A stretch of 60,358 nucleotides of DNA from CAZOZP01 sp964584325 (GCA_964584325.1 CAZOZP010000012.1:1-60358), one strand, 5' to 3'; shown: positions 32,857-41,255, numbered from the stretch's first letter. Translations and numbers: made by a program. Notes: generated by a model from the sequence alone, not told the origin.

Positions 32857-33999
32857 TTACTCTGATCCAATTTTTACAGATGAATATCCAAACATTTCTC
32901 TTATTTTGTTAACGGCTTTAAGCATATTACTTCTGGCTTGTTCGTCACGGTCAAAGAGTCCGGGTTGCTCAATATTCTCGGTGAAATTTGATAAATGCAC
33001 TCCAATAAGCCTTATATTGACCCTGCGTGCAAATGAAGCTTCAAAAAGACGAATGATAGTTTCATAAACAGTCTTGTCGTCATCAGTCGGTTTAATTGTC
33101 TTCTCACGTGTAATAGTCTTAAAATCTGAATAGCGAAGTTTTATACCAACAGTAGAACAAAGCATAGAGCTCTCACGCAGATAATGACAGACCTTTGCTG
33201 TCAATCTGAATAATGTAGCTTTAAGTATAGCTTTATCGTTAACATCTGTCTCGAATGTAGTCTCTTTTGAAATACTCTTTCTTTTTGAAGGAGGGAGCAG
33301 AATATCAGGACCTTTTCCGTTTGACTTTTCCCAGATATCGATTCCGCTTTTCCCAAATACTTTAGCAAAATATTCTACCGGAGAATCAGCAATTTGTCCT
33401 AAAGTATAAAATCCCTTAGCATGTAATTGCTTAATTGTTACTTCACCGATACCCGGCATTTTTTCGGCGGGAAGTTTTCTTAAGAATTCCTTTTCCATTC
33501 CGGGAATAACATAAGTAACTCCAAAAGGTTTGTTGTAATCTGAGCATATTTTTGCAATTGTCTTTGTAGTGCCTATACCCACCGATGAAGGCAGAGATAG
33601 TTCTTCCCATATTTTATTTTGAAGGAAAGTCGCTATATTCATATAGCTTCCGTATATATGAGCACATCCTGAAAAATCCATATAGAACTCATCAATTGAT
33701 GCCTGCTCATACATAGGTGCATATTCTTCAATTATATTTCTTACTGCTTCTGAAAATCGTGAATATTCTTTATGATTTCCCTTAAGATATATTCCATGAC
33801 TGCAAAGTTTATAGGCCCTGCCTATTGGCATACCGGAACGGAGTCCGAACTTCCTTGCCTCGTATGAACAAGCGGCAACAACACCTCTTCCTGTCGGATC
33901 GCCTCCTACTACAACAGGTTTCCCTTTCAACGAAGGATCAAGAATTCTTTCAACTGAAACAAAAAAAGCATCAAGATCCAGATGAAATATTATTTTCAT
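32857..33999 (-). CDS. dinB: DNA polymerase IV (Y family)
   Basis: A 380-residue translesion polymerase. The metal-binding residues are D8 in FHLDLDAFF and D103-E104 in QASIDEFYMDFSG. The tyrosine-arginine nucleotide-binding stretch CSYEARKFGLRSGMP is intact. The thumb helix-hairpin-helix (MPGIGEVTIKQLHAKGF) and the little-finger domain (SISKETTFETD onward) follow. The sequence QPGLFD near the end fits the beta-clamp binding pattern. It is the last gene of an operon that starts with lexA, so it should be induced by DNA damage. It lies 12 bp after the DUF72 gene. Confidence 0.96.
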   Translation of the reverse strand: MKIIFHLDLDAFFVSVERILDPSLKGKPVVVGGDPTGRGVVAACSYEARKFGLRSGMPIGRAYKLCSHGIYLKGNHKEYSRFSEAVRNIIEEYAPMYEQASIDEFYMDFSGCAHIYGSYMNIATFLQNKIWEELSLPSSVGIGTTKTIAKICSDYNKPFGVTYVIPGMEKEFLRKLPAEKMPGIGEVTIKQLHAKGFYTLGQIADSPVEYFAKVFGKSGIDIWEKSNGKGPDILLPPSKRKSISKETTFETDVNDKAILKATLFRLTAKVCHYLRESSMLCSTVGIKLRYSDFKTITREKTIKPTDDDKTVYETIIRLFEASFARRVNIRLIGVHLSNFTENIEQPGLFDRDEQARSNMLKAVNKIREMFGYSSVKIGSE

Positions 34000-34011
34000 T
34001 TAATCTTCCCT

Positions 34012-34902
34012 TTATAAGGCAATACTTTTTAATCTCGGAAAAGCTCTTAATACAGTCTCAGGAATAGTAAGACTTGTCTTTGCCTCAAGATAATGTATCA
34101 TTTCGAAGGCATTTGCTACTGCATTACCGTTAGGATGATTATTCATTATAATATATATTTTTTTAGCAGAATCGTATAGTTCTTTAATTTTACCCTGAAT
34201 TGAGGCCAGTTCGCCGGGAGAATACAAATAGTTATATCTTTCGCTTTGTTCCCCATAGCTTTGCTTCTCGCCGAAAGAGGCTATCGACTTTTTCCAGGCC
34301 TCCGCATTACGCCCATGGAATCTGATATAGGCATTCCCGTTTGCAGAAACAGGCATAAAACGGATTGCTCTGCCAATAACCGGCTGATCTATTGAGCAAA
34401 GACATATATCAGAATCTCCGCAAAGTTTAATTATTTCATTGTTGTTCCAGGATGTATGCCGCACTTCAAGAAAAAAACCATATCTGGTGAAAATATCCCT
34501 GAGACGGGCAATATACTGAGCATTTGCCTGACTGAATCCGAATGAATAAGGAAACTGAACCAGAATTCCTGCAAGCTTACCGGCAGAATCAAGAATATCA
34601 AGAACTGCCTTTACATTCTCGGTGGATTTGCTTGAAAAATCTCTTTTATGAGTAAAATCTGAATGCAGCTTTACAGAGAAAAGGAAATCGGGACTTCCTG
34701 AAGTTTTTTCTGCCCATCCTTCGGCAACAACCGGATTCAGATATGCATAATAAGTAGAATTAACTTCGGCAATATTGAAAAATCCTGAATAGTATTCCAG
34801 CCAGGAAAACTTTTTTGATTCCGGATAAGGATAAAAATTCGGCTGCCAGTCTTTATAAGACCAGCCGGCCGTTCCCGTATAAATTTCCGGTATGCTACCC
34901 AT
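34012..34902 (-). CDS. DUF72 (YecE-like) protein
   Basis: A 296-residue TIM-barrel-like protein of the DUF72 family: IYTGTAGWSYKDWQPNFYPYP at the N terminus, YSGFFNIAEVNSTYYAYLNP, FLFSVKLHSDFTHKRDF, ILVQFPYSFGFS, FFLEVRHTSWNN, AYIRFHGRNAEAW and YIIMNNHPNGNAVANA. The family has no proven function. Its start overlaps the ogt stop by eight bases and dinB follows after 12 bp, so it is locked into a DNA-repair operon under lexA. A role in nucleic-acid repair or cleanup is a fair inference from position only. Confidence 0.92.
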   Translation of the reverse strand: MGSIPEIYTGTAGWSYKDWQPNFYPYPESKKFSWLEYYSGFFNIAEVNSTYYAYLNPVVAEGWAEKTSGSPDFLFSVKLHSDFTHKRDFSSKSTENVKAVLDILDSAGKLAGILVQFPYSFGFSQANAQYIARLRDIFTRYGFFLEVRHTSWNNNEIIKLCGDSDICLCSIDQPVIGRAIRFMPVSANGNAYIRFHGRNAEAWKKSIASFGEKQSYGEQSERYNYLYSPGELASIQGKIKELYDSAKKIYIIMNNHPNGNAVANAFEMIHYLEAKTSLTIPETVLRAFPRLKSIAL

Positions 34903-35368
34903 GATATTTCTTTTCCAAATTTATTAAATATTCTTTTTTATCTGTGCCGCCTGCATAACCGGTTAAACTTCCGTCTTTCCCCTTTACTCTGTGACAAGGA
35001 ATTATTATTGCAATTCTATTTCTGTTGCATGCATTTCCAACTGCCCTGCTGTATTTGGGTCCTCCGATTTTTACGGCAATTTCCGAATAAGCCTCTATAT
35101 CGCCGTAAGGTATTTTAAGAAGTTCATTCCAAACTCTCATCTGAAATTCTGTACCTTCAACCCTCAATGGGACGGTAAAAGTTCTTCGCTTTCCACTGAA
35201 ATACTCCTGCAGCTGCGTTATACAAAGATTAAGCACATCAGAATTTCCGCATTCCCTGAACTCTTCTTCCGCATGCTCATCAGCAAAGTCAACCGAACAG
35301 ACGGCATTGTCTGAAGCTTCTATCTTAAGCAAGCCTAAAGGTGTAGTTAAATAAGCTGTATCATTCAT
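34895..35368 (-). CDS. ogt: Methylated-DNA-[protein]-cysteine S-methyltransferase
   Basis: A 157-residue suicide repair protein that moves the alkyl group from O6-alkylguanine to its own cysteine. The active site IIIPCHRVKG has the acceptor C125. The arginine-finger helix region (YSRAVGNACNRN) and the YGDIEAYSEIAVKIGG segment are normal. The C terminus GSLTGYAGGTDKKEYLINLE matches the family. Its start overlaps the stop of the upstream PYWR protein gene by eight bases, and its stop overlaps the start of the DUF72 gene by eight bases, so all three are translation-coupled. Confidence 0.95.
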   Translation of the reverse strand: MNDTAYLTTPLGLLKIEASDNAVCSVDFADEHAEEEFRECGNSDVLNLCITQLQEYFSGKRRTFTVPLRVEGTEFQMRVWNELLKIPYGDIEAYSEIAVKIGGPKYSRAVGNACNRNRIAIIIPCHRVKGKDGSLTGYAGGTDKKEYLINLEKKYHG

Positions 35369-35822
35369 AAATATCCTCCGTTATAAACCAGTGATAATTT
35401 TCTACAATCATGTTTTTTTTCTTATAAATGAAACTATGTCCCTCCGCCGCAAGAAGTCTAATTTGATGCCTTATTCCGCCGGGAAATTGAGGATTCAGCA
35501 TCCCTCCGGTTCTTAAAGTACGCCAGTAAGGTGTAAATATTTTTTCTCCATTCAAATAATCTTCATTAGCTGCATTTGCGGCCATACAAACAAAAATTCC
35601 TGTTGAAATCGGACAGGCAGTTAATGTTCCGTATTTCACCGCCAATGCTTTCCTGATATCTGAAATAGTTGTCAATTTACCTTTTGCTACTTTTCTCATT
35701 ATCAAATCCACATCCAAAGGAGAAGGAATTACAATAGTTCCTGTTTCTGATTTCTTAGTCAACTGCTGAATCCTAGGCAGGCCTGTTGTATCATTCAGTT
35801 TTTCTTTCCAGGTTTTACCCAT
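35361..35822 (-). CDS. Alkyltransferase-like (MGMT-fold) protein lacking the acceptor cysteine
   Basis: A 153-residue protein that aligns by eye with the C-terminal DNA-binding domain of O6-alkylguanine transferases: KGKLTTISDIRKALA matches the helix-turn-helix entry, and FTPYWRTLRTGGMLNP followed by FPGGIRHQIRLLAAEGH matches the active-site loop and tail. At the position of PCHR it has PYWR (98-101), so the alkyl-accepting cysteine is replaced by tyrosine. Known alkyltransferase-like (ATL) proteins carry PWHR there and flag lesions for other repair pathways. Residues 1-40 are an extra N-terminal part with a conserved-looking TGTIVIPSPLDVD. It lies 24 bp after lexA in the same operon. Confidence 0.75.
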   Translation of the reverse strand: MGKTWKEKLNDTTGLPRIQQLTKKSETGTIVIPSPLDVDLIMRKVAKGKLTTISDIRKALAVKYGTLTACPISTGIFVCMAANAANEDYLNGEKIFTPYWRTLRTGGMLNPQFPGGIRHQIRLLAAEGHSFIYKKKNMIVENYHWFITEDIYE

Positions 35823-35846
35823 CTGCGCCTCTATTATTTAAGTTGT

Positions 35847-36464
35847 TTATTTCATTTGCATGCTCCTGTAAACCCCTACTACTACCCCTGCAATCTTTAA
35901 ATCTCTTTTCCCCTCTTCAATGTAAACCGGCCTATACTCCGGATTTTCCGAGTGAAGTATTATTACACCTTCCTTATATTCAAATCTTTTTACCAAAGCT
36001 TCGTTATCAAGTACCGCGGCAACTATATGCCCGTCTTTAGGCACAATATTCGGATTAACTATTATAATATCACCGTCAAATATATAAGCATCTTTCAGAC
36101 TGTTTCCTTTTACTCTCAAAAGGAATGAATCTTTGGGCATCCTGACAACTGTGGGAAGCTGAATTGTATCAATTGAATCAGGATAAATTGCAATTGGATT
36201 TCCTGCGGCAATTTCTCCCATTATCTGTCCGGTATAAAAGTATTTATCTTCTAATGTAAGCTCAATTCCCCTTGCAGTATTTTTGTTCCTTATTAACCAG
36301 CCTTTTTTCTGAAGTGATTCTATATGCTGTTGGACAGTAGAACGATTAACGTACCCCAATCCCCCGGCTATTTCAGCTAAAGTAGGAGGATAACCCTTTT
36401 CATTTCTGAAATCCATTATAAAGGATAATATCTTCTTCTGTTTTTCGGTAATCTCCTGAGCCAT
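35847..36464 (-). CDS. lexA: LexA repressor
   Basis: A 205-residue SOS repressor (start at ATG 36464, giving MAQEITEKQKKILSF; the frame extends upstream through the operator, which makes the longer form unlikely). The winged helix (residues 1-65) has the DNA-reading stretch YVNRSTVQQHIESLQKKGW. The self-cleavage bond is A87-G88 in GEIAAGNP. The Ser-Lys pair is S122 (RVKGNSLKDAYIFDGD) and K159 (LDNEALVKRF). RecA filaments trigger cleavage in this family. An alternative ATG lies four codons upstream (MVYC), inside the edge of the palindromic operator. First gene of the five-gene repair operon ending with dinB. Confidence 0.94.
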   Translation of the reverse strand: MAQEITEKQKKILSFIMDFRNEKGYPPTLAEIAGGLGYVNRSTVQQHIESLQKKGWLIRNKNTARGIELTLEDKYFYTGQIMGEIAAGNPIAIYPDSIDTIQLPTVVRMPKDSFLLRVKGNSLKDAYIFDGDIIIVNPNIVPKDGHIVAAVLDNEALVKRFEYKEGVIILHSENPEYRPVYIEEGKRDLKIAGVVVGVYRSMQMK

Positions 36465-36471
36465 ACAATAT

Positions 36472-36521
36472 ACCATACATTTGTATGGTGCTAAACTAAA
36501 TAATAAATCAACATTTGTCAA
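36472..36521 (-). promoter_or_regulatory. lexA: lexA operon promoter with candidate SOS box
   Basis: On the minus strand TTGACA (plus 36516-36521) and TAGTTT (plus 36493-36498) are 17 bp apart. Immediately downstream, covering the expected transcription start, is the 18-bp palindrome ACCATACATTTGTATGGT (36472-36489) with 8-bp perfect arms. An additional half-site CCATACA lies next to it at 36461-36467, across the start codon. The palindrome ends seven bases before the start codon, so the leader is very short and no ribosome site is visible. Placement at a lexA promoter strongly suggests this is the LexA binding site of this organism. Confidence 0.75.
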
Positions 36522-36640
36522 TATTCCGGAGAAATAATCTTTTTTCAATAACATTTTTACATAGAAACATATTATTCAATAAGGACTTCTCTTCTCTTTA
36601 TCGTATTTTCTATTTGATTTTTGTTTGTTAATAAAATATG

Positions 36641-36661
36641 TTGAAATGTCAAATTTATAAT
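36641..36661 (+). promoter_or_regulatory. cydA: cydA promoter region with small dyad
   Basis: A perfect -10 element TATAAT lies at 36656-36661, 12 bp before the cydA start codon. No good -35 is found 17 bp upstream, which suggests activator dependence. A dyad TTGAAATGTCAA (36641-36652) lies just before it. The half-sites resemble those of CRP/FNR regulators, but the spacing is four bases rather than the usual six. Confidence 0.35.
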
Positions 36662-36673
36662 ATAGGGTGACTT

Positions 36674-38002
36674 ATGGACGCTGTTTTTCTCGCGCGGCTT
36701 CAGTTCGCAATGACAATTGGTTTTCACTTCATCTTTCCTCCGATATCTATCGGTTTAGCCTGGATACTTGTTATTATAGAGGGCTTGGGCTGGAAGAAAA
36801 AAAGCAAAATCTATGAAAATATGGGAAAGTTTTTCGGAAAGCTTCTTGCAATTACTTTCGCACTGGGTGTTGCCACCGGTATTGTAATGGAATTTCAGTT
36901 CGGCACAAACTGGGCAGAGTATTCAAAATTTGTAGGGGATATTTTCGGAGCTCCGCTTGCCGCTGAAGGTATATTTGCATTTTTCCTTGAATCCGGCTTT
37001 CTCGGATTATACCTTTTCGGAAGAAACCGGGTTTCCAAAGGAGTTCATTGGTTCTCTATCTTAATGGTTGCAATAGGCTCTACTATTTCTGCTTTTTGGA
37101 TACTGGTTGCCAACAGCTGGCAGCAAACACCGGCGGGATATGTAATTAGAAACGGACGAGCAGAACTTACTAATTTCTGGGAAGCTGTCTTTAATCCTTC
37201 TACCATGATCAGATTCTGGCACACTTTTGATGCTGCTCTCATTACCGGTGCTTTCTTTGTTGCCGGAATTTCGGCTTACCTTATTTTGAAGGACAAGCAA
37301 AAAGAAATGGCGTTCCATACATTGAAAATAGCTGTGGTTTTCGGATTAATGGCATCAGTTCTGGAGCTGTTCCCTTTCGGACACGAACACGCAATTCAAG
37401 TCGCAAATACACAGCCTGCAAAATTTGCCGCACAGGAAGGCTTATACGAAACTCAGACTGAAGCACCGCTTGTTCTTTTCGGAGTTCCTTCTGAAGACCC
37501 GCTTGAACTTAAACATGCTGTTAAAATCCCCGGTCTGCTTAGCCTTATGCTATATGGTGATACATCGGCTGAAGTTAAAGGACTTAATGAATTTCCGAAG
37601 GAAGAACACCCCCCTCTATTGATAACTTTCTTATCATTCCACGGTATGGTGGCATTGGGAACTTTCTTTATCGGAATTATGCTGCTTTCCACCTGGCTTC
37701 TTTACAGGAAAAGGCTTCACGAAAACAAGCTTGTTCTTAAAATTCTTTACTGGTCTATTCCTCTTCCGATTATTGCCTGCCAATTAGGATGGGCTGCAAC
37801 TGAAGTCGGACGCCAGCCCTGGATTGTTCAGGGTATGCTAAAGACAAAAGATGCGGTTTCTGTAACTGTTCCTGCAGAGTACATTCTTTTTTCCATCATA
37901 ATGTTTGCAGTTATTTATACAATACTTGGCGGACTCTATATCTATCTTCTTTATAAAAAAATAAACGCCGGCCCTGAACCGGTTCAAACCACGGAGGCTT
38001 GA
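36674..38002 (+). CDS. cydA: Cytochrome bd oxidase subunit I
   Basis: A 442-residue membrane subunit that carries haems b558, b595 and d and oxidises quinol with oxygen, with high affinity. The N terminus RLQFAMTIGFHFIFPPISIG holds the axial histidine H18. FQFGTNWAEYSKFVGDIFGAPLAAEG, the GIFAFFLESGFLGLYLFG helix and the ATEVGRQPWIVQGMLKT signature follow. It has about nine membrane helices. The loop after helix VI is short, so it belongs to the short-Q-loop group. Its stop lies two bases before the cydB start, and the cydB ribosome site ACGGAGG is inside its 3' end. Confidence 0.96.
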   Translation: MDAVFLARLQFAMTIGFHFIFPPISIGLAWILVIIEGLGWKKKSKIYENMGKFFGKLLAITFALGVATGIVMEFQFGTNWAEYSKFVGDIFGAPLAAEGIFAFFLESGFLGLYLFGRNRVSKGVHWFSILMVAIGSTISAFWILVANSWQQTPAGYVIRNGRAELTNFWEAVFNPSTMIRFWHTFDAALITGAFFVAGISAYLILKDKQKEMAFHTLKIAVVFGLMASVLELFPFGHEHAIQVANTQPAKFAAQEGLYETQTEAPLVLFGVPSEDPLELKHAVKIPGLLSLMLYGDTSAEVKGLNEFPKEEHPPLLITFLSFHGMVALGTFFIGIMLLSTWLLYRKRLHENKLVLKILYWSIPLPIIACQLGWAATEVGRQPWIVQGMLKTKDAVSVTVPAEYILFSIIMFAVIYTILGGLYIYLLYKKINAGPEPVQTTEA

Positions 38003-38004
38003 TA

Positions 38005-39021
38005 ATGGATTTAAATATTATATGGTTCATATTATTGATGTTCCTTTTTATCGGTTATGCAATTCTCGACGGATTTGACCTTGGAGTCGGGATACTTCAT
38101 TTCTTTACTAAAGATGATAACGAGAAACGAATTAATATTAATGCAATAGCTCCTGTATGGGACGGAAACGAGGTTTGGCTTATTACGGCAGGAGGAGCAC
38201 TTTTTGCCGCATTTCCAATTGTATATGCAACTGTATTCAGCGGCTTTTACATTGCGCTTATGCTTCTTCTTGCTGCTCTGATATTCCGTGCCGTGTCAAT
38301 GGAATTTCGCGGAAAAGTTGATTCTCCGGGCTGGAGAAAAATATGGGATTATGGTTTTGCAACCGGAAGTCTTCTTGCTGCTCTTCTTCTTGGTGTTGCT
38401 GCCGGAAACATTCTAAGAGGAGTACCCATTAATTCTGAACAGATGTTTGAAGGATCATTCCTTGGTCTCCTTAATCCATATTCAATCCTTACCGGCATTA
38501 TCACGGTTGTGCTGTTTACTCTGCACGGAGGAATATTTCTTATGCAAAAAACAGAATCAGAGCACAAGCTTAGAATTGCAGGAAAACTATCCGGACTTTG
38601 GATGATTTTTGTTGTTCTTTTCTTTATCCTTGTAATGTATTCCATTTTTGAAGCAAAACATCTTTTTGAAGATATTGTCAGAAATCCATTATTCTATATA
38701 TTTTCAATAAGTCTTTTTGTTTCTTTAGTTTATATTCCCGTTGGCATTAAGTCAGAGAAATACAAACTTTCGTTTATAGCTTCATCTCTCATAATCTTCT
38801 CGATGATTTCATCTATGTCAGTGAGCATTTTTCCGGCATTACTTCCTTCAAGCATTAACAGCGATTACAGCCTTACAATATATAATGCATCTTCTTCTCA
38901 AATAACGCTGGAAACAATGCTTATAATAGCCTTATTAGGCATGCCTTTGGTTATAGCATATACTGTATTTATCTATAAGGTATTTAAAGGAAAAGTAATT
39001 ATTACTAAAGACAGTTACTGA
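38005..39021 (+). CDS. cydB: Cytochrome bd oxidase subunit II
   Basis: A 338-residue membrane protein with about eight to nine helices and the family signatures YAILDGFDLGVGILHFF, APVWDGNEVWLITAGGALFAAFPIVYA and RGKVDSPGWRKIWDYGFATGS. It forms the heterodimer with CydA. The start is ATG 38005, right behind ACGGAGG; an in-frame TTG at 37999 overlaps the cydA stop. No cydX-like small gene or cydCD transporter is seen nearby. A strong 14-bp hairpin follows the stop. Confidence 0.95.
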   Translation: MDLNIIWFILLMFLFIGYAILDGFDLGVGILHFFTKDDNEKRININAIAPVWDGNEVWLITAGGALFAAFPIVYATVFSGFYIALMLLLAALIFRAVSMEFRGKVDSPGWRKIWDYGFATGSLLAALLLGVAAGNILRGVPINSEQMFEGSFLGLLNPYSILTGIITVVLFTLHGGIFLMQKTESEHKLRIAGKLSGLWMIFVVLFFILVMYSIFEAKHLFEDIVRNPLFYIFSISLFVSLVYIPVGIKSEKYKLSFIASSLIIFSMISSMSVSIFPALLPSSINSDYSLTIYNASSSQITLETMLIIALLGMPLVIAYTVFIYKVFKGKVIITKDSY

Positions 39022-39058
39022 TTTAATATTCCGCGAAAAACATAATTTATTAAAAACA

Positions 39059-39089
39059 GAAGAATCTCCAATATCATTGGAGATTCTTC
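39059..39089 (+). terminator. Hairpin after cydB
   Basis: Fourteen-bp perfect arms GAAGAATCTCCAAT (39059-39072) and ATTGGAGATTCTTC (39076-39089) with a three-base loop, followed by a weak T-rich tail (CATTTTC). It separates cydAB from aroF. Confidence 0.8.
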
Positions 39090-39157
39090 CATTTTCGGCA
39101 TAATTTTATTAACTTCCTTAAGTTCATAAATAATTTTTTTTATAAAAGGAGCCCAAA

Positions 39158-40171
39158 TTGGTTGTTATATTAGAAAATAATGCAAGTCAGAATAAAATAG
39201 ACAATGTTATTAAACATCTTGAAGATTATGGGTTTAAGATTCATATTTCTCAAGGAGAACAAAGAACTGTTATCGGAGCAATCGGAGTTAAACCGGACTT
39301 CGATATCAGGAACATTTCTGTTCTTGACGGAGTATCCGATGTTTACAGAGTAACTGCCCCCTTTAAGCTTGCAAGCCGCAGTTTTAAGGAAGATGATACT
39401 GTAATTAAAATCAAGGATGTTGAAATAGGCGGTAACAAAATAGTTATGATGGCCGGCCCCTGTTCAATTGAAAGCCGCGAAGGGATTCATAAACTGGCAG
39501 AAATTGTTCATAAATCCGGTGCCAAGATTCTTCGAGGAGGCGCTTTTAAACCACGCACTTCTCCTTACTCGTTTCAGGGACTCGGGGAGGAAGGGTTGCA
39601 ATATATGAGAGAAGCTGCCGACGAGTATGGTCTTCTTGTTATTACTGAACTTATGGATTTAAGTCAGCTCGATGTTGTTGAGAAATACTGCGATATTATC
39701 CAGATAGGAGCCAGAAATATGCAGAACTTTTCGCTGCTGAAAGCTTTAGGGAAATCGCCCCTGCCGATAATGCTGAAGCGTGGTCTTTCAGCAACTATTG
39801 AAGAATGGCTGATGTCTGCCGAATACATTCTTTCTAGCGGGAACGAAAATGTTATGCTCTGCGAAAGAGGCATTCGTACTTTTGAAACATATACACGTAA
39901 TACATTCGATATTTCAGCAATTCCGATGGTTCACAAGAAAAGTCACCTTCCTGTTATTGCAGATCCCTCTCATGCTACCGGATTAAGAGACCAGGTTGCA
40001 CCTATGGCAAGAGCTTCTGTGGCTGCAGGGGCAGACGGGCTTATGATTGAATTCCATGATAACCCTGAGAAAGCATTCTCAGACGGTCCGCAGGCTTTAC
40101 TGCCAAACGACTTTCTTAAACTTTGCGAAGAGTTGAATGTAATTGCAAAGGCAATTGGCAGGTCTTTTTAA
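39158..40171 (+). CDS. aroF: DAHP synthase, type I-beta with N-terminal regulatory domain
   Basis: A 337-residue enzyme that condenses PEP and erythrose-4-phosphate, the first step of aromatic amino acid synthesis. Residues 1-70 form a ferredoxin-like N-terminal domain (VVILENNASQNKIDNVIKHL ... RTVIGAIG), the allosteric part in this class. The barrel has VMMAGPCSIES, LRGGAFKPRTSPYSFQGLGEEGLQ, IQIGARNMQNFSLLKALG, VMLCERGIRTFETYTRNTFDI and VIADPSHATG. The start is TTG behind AAAGGAG. The tyrA gene begins immediately after the stop, so both steps are coupled. Confidence 0.95.
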   Translation: MVVILENNASQNKIDNVIKHLEDYGFKIHISQGEQRTVIGAIGVKPDFDIRNISVLDGVSDVYRVTAPFKLASRSFKEDDTVIKIKDVEIGGNKIVMMAGPCSIESREGIHKLAEIVHKSGAKILRGGAFKPRTSPYSFQGLGEEGLQYMREAADEYGLLVITELMDLSQLDVVEKYCDIIQIGARNMQNFSLLKALGKSPLPIMLKRGLSATIEEWLMSAEYILSSGNENVMLCERGIRTFETYTRNTFDISAIPMVHKKSHLPVIADPSHATGLRDQVAPMARASVAAGADGLMIEFHDNPEKAFSDGPQALLPNDFLKLCEELNVIAKAIGRSF

Positions 40172-41251
40172 GTGAATATAAAAAAGATCTCAATTATCGG
40201 ACTAGGCCTTATCGGAGGTTCTATTGCAAAGGCACTCAAGAAATCGGAATATGACTTTGAAATAAGTGCTTTCGACAAAGAACAGACTCTCTCTGCCGCA
40301 ATATCAGATAAAGTTATTGATAATTCTCTTAAATCAGTTGAGGATGTTGCCGGCTCAGATCTTGTCTTTATTTGCCTCCCGGTTGATCTTTCTCTTTATA
40401 CTTTGGAAAAATTAGCTCCGCTTCTTGCAGAAAATGTAATCGTAACTGATGTTTGCGGTGTAAAGAATATTGTTTTTGAGCGATGGAAGGAAATAGGCGG
40501 CAAGGCACTTTATATCGGCGGACACCCGATGACGGGTAAAGAAAAAGGAGGATATCATAATTCAGATCCCCTGCTTTTTGAAAATTCAGTTTATATTTTA
40601 AACAAAAATGCTGAAACAGCTCCCGGTGCAAAAGATTTCATCGAGATTATTAAGGCTCTCGGGTCTAGAATTACGTTTCTTGAACCTTCAGTGCACGATA
40701 AAGTTGTTGCATTCGTCAGCCACGTTCCGCAGATTGTTTCTGTATCACTTGTGAACTCAACTATTAACAAAGATGAATCCATAAACTTTCTTGATTTTGC
40801 CGCAGGCGGATTCAGAGATATGACTCGAATTGCTTCAAGCGATTACTCCATCTGGCAGCCTGTAATTCAATTTAATAAACAGGAAATTCTCTCGGCTTTA
40901 GATAATCTTTCAAACGAAATTTCGAAAATGAGAAGCCGAATAGCTGCCGGCAATAATATCAGTCTTGCAGAAAGCTTTGAATCGGCAAGAATGCACAGAG
41001 ATGAAATTCCGAAAAATTCAAAAGGATTCCTGAGCGCTCTTTACGATATATATGTCTTTGTGCAGGATAAACCCGGTGAAATTGCACGTATTGCCAATTC
41101 CCTTTTAGAGAACTCGATAAATGTGAAGGATATTGAACTTCTGAAGATTCGGGAAGGTACCGGAGGCTCATTCAGACTTTCATTTGAAAGCGAAAAGGAC
41201 GCTGATAATGCTAAATCAGTTATAAGAAATGCAGGATTTGAAGTTGAATAG
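40172..41251 (+). CDS. tyrA: Prephenate dehydrogenase with ACT domain
   Basis: A 359-residue enzyme of tyrosine synthesis. The NAD-binding motif is IGLGLIGGSIAKAL at the N terminus. IGGHPMTGKEKGGYHNSDPLLFENS and VVAFVSHVPQIVSVSL hold the substrate-binding and catalytic histidines of the dehydrogenase. The C-terminal 75 residues (from about 285) form an ACT domain (VFVQDKPGEIARIANSLLENSINVKDIELL), likely the tyrosine sensor. The start is GTG directly after the aroF stop codon, so translation probably re-initiates. A hairpin shared with the convergent atpC follows. Confidence 0.94.
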   Translation: MNIKKISIIGLGLIGGSIAKALKKSEYDFEISAFDKEQTLSAAISDKVIDNSLKSVEDVAGSDLVFICLPVDLSLYTLEKLAPLLAENVIVTDVCGVKNIVFERWKEIGGKALYIGGHPMTGKEKGGYHNSDPLLFENSVYILNKNAETAPGAKDFIEIIKALGSRITFLEPSVHDKVVAFVSHVPQIVSVSLVNSTINKDESINFLDFAAGGFRDMTRIASSDYSIWQPVIQFNKQEILSALDNLSNEISKMRSRIAAGNNISLAESFESARMHRDEIPKNSKGFLSALYDIYVFVQDKPGEIARIANSLLENSINVKDIELLKIREGTGGSFRLSFESEKDADNAKSVIRNAGFEVE

Positions 41252-41255
41252 AATG

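Noticed and set aside
36465..36554. Longer LexA with an N-terminal extension
   Set aside because: The extra codons run through the palindromic operator and promoter, and the family starts at MAQEITEKQ-like sequence.
36641..36652. Canonical FNR or CRP site before cydA
   Set aside because: The half-sites TTGA and TCAA are four bases apart instead of six, so it was listed only as a weak dyad.
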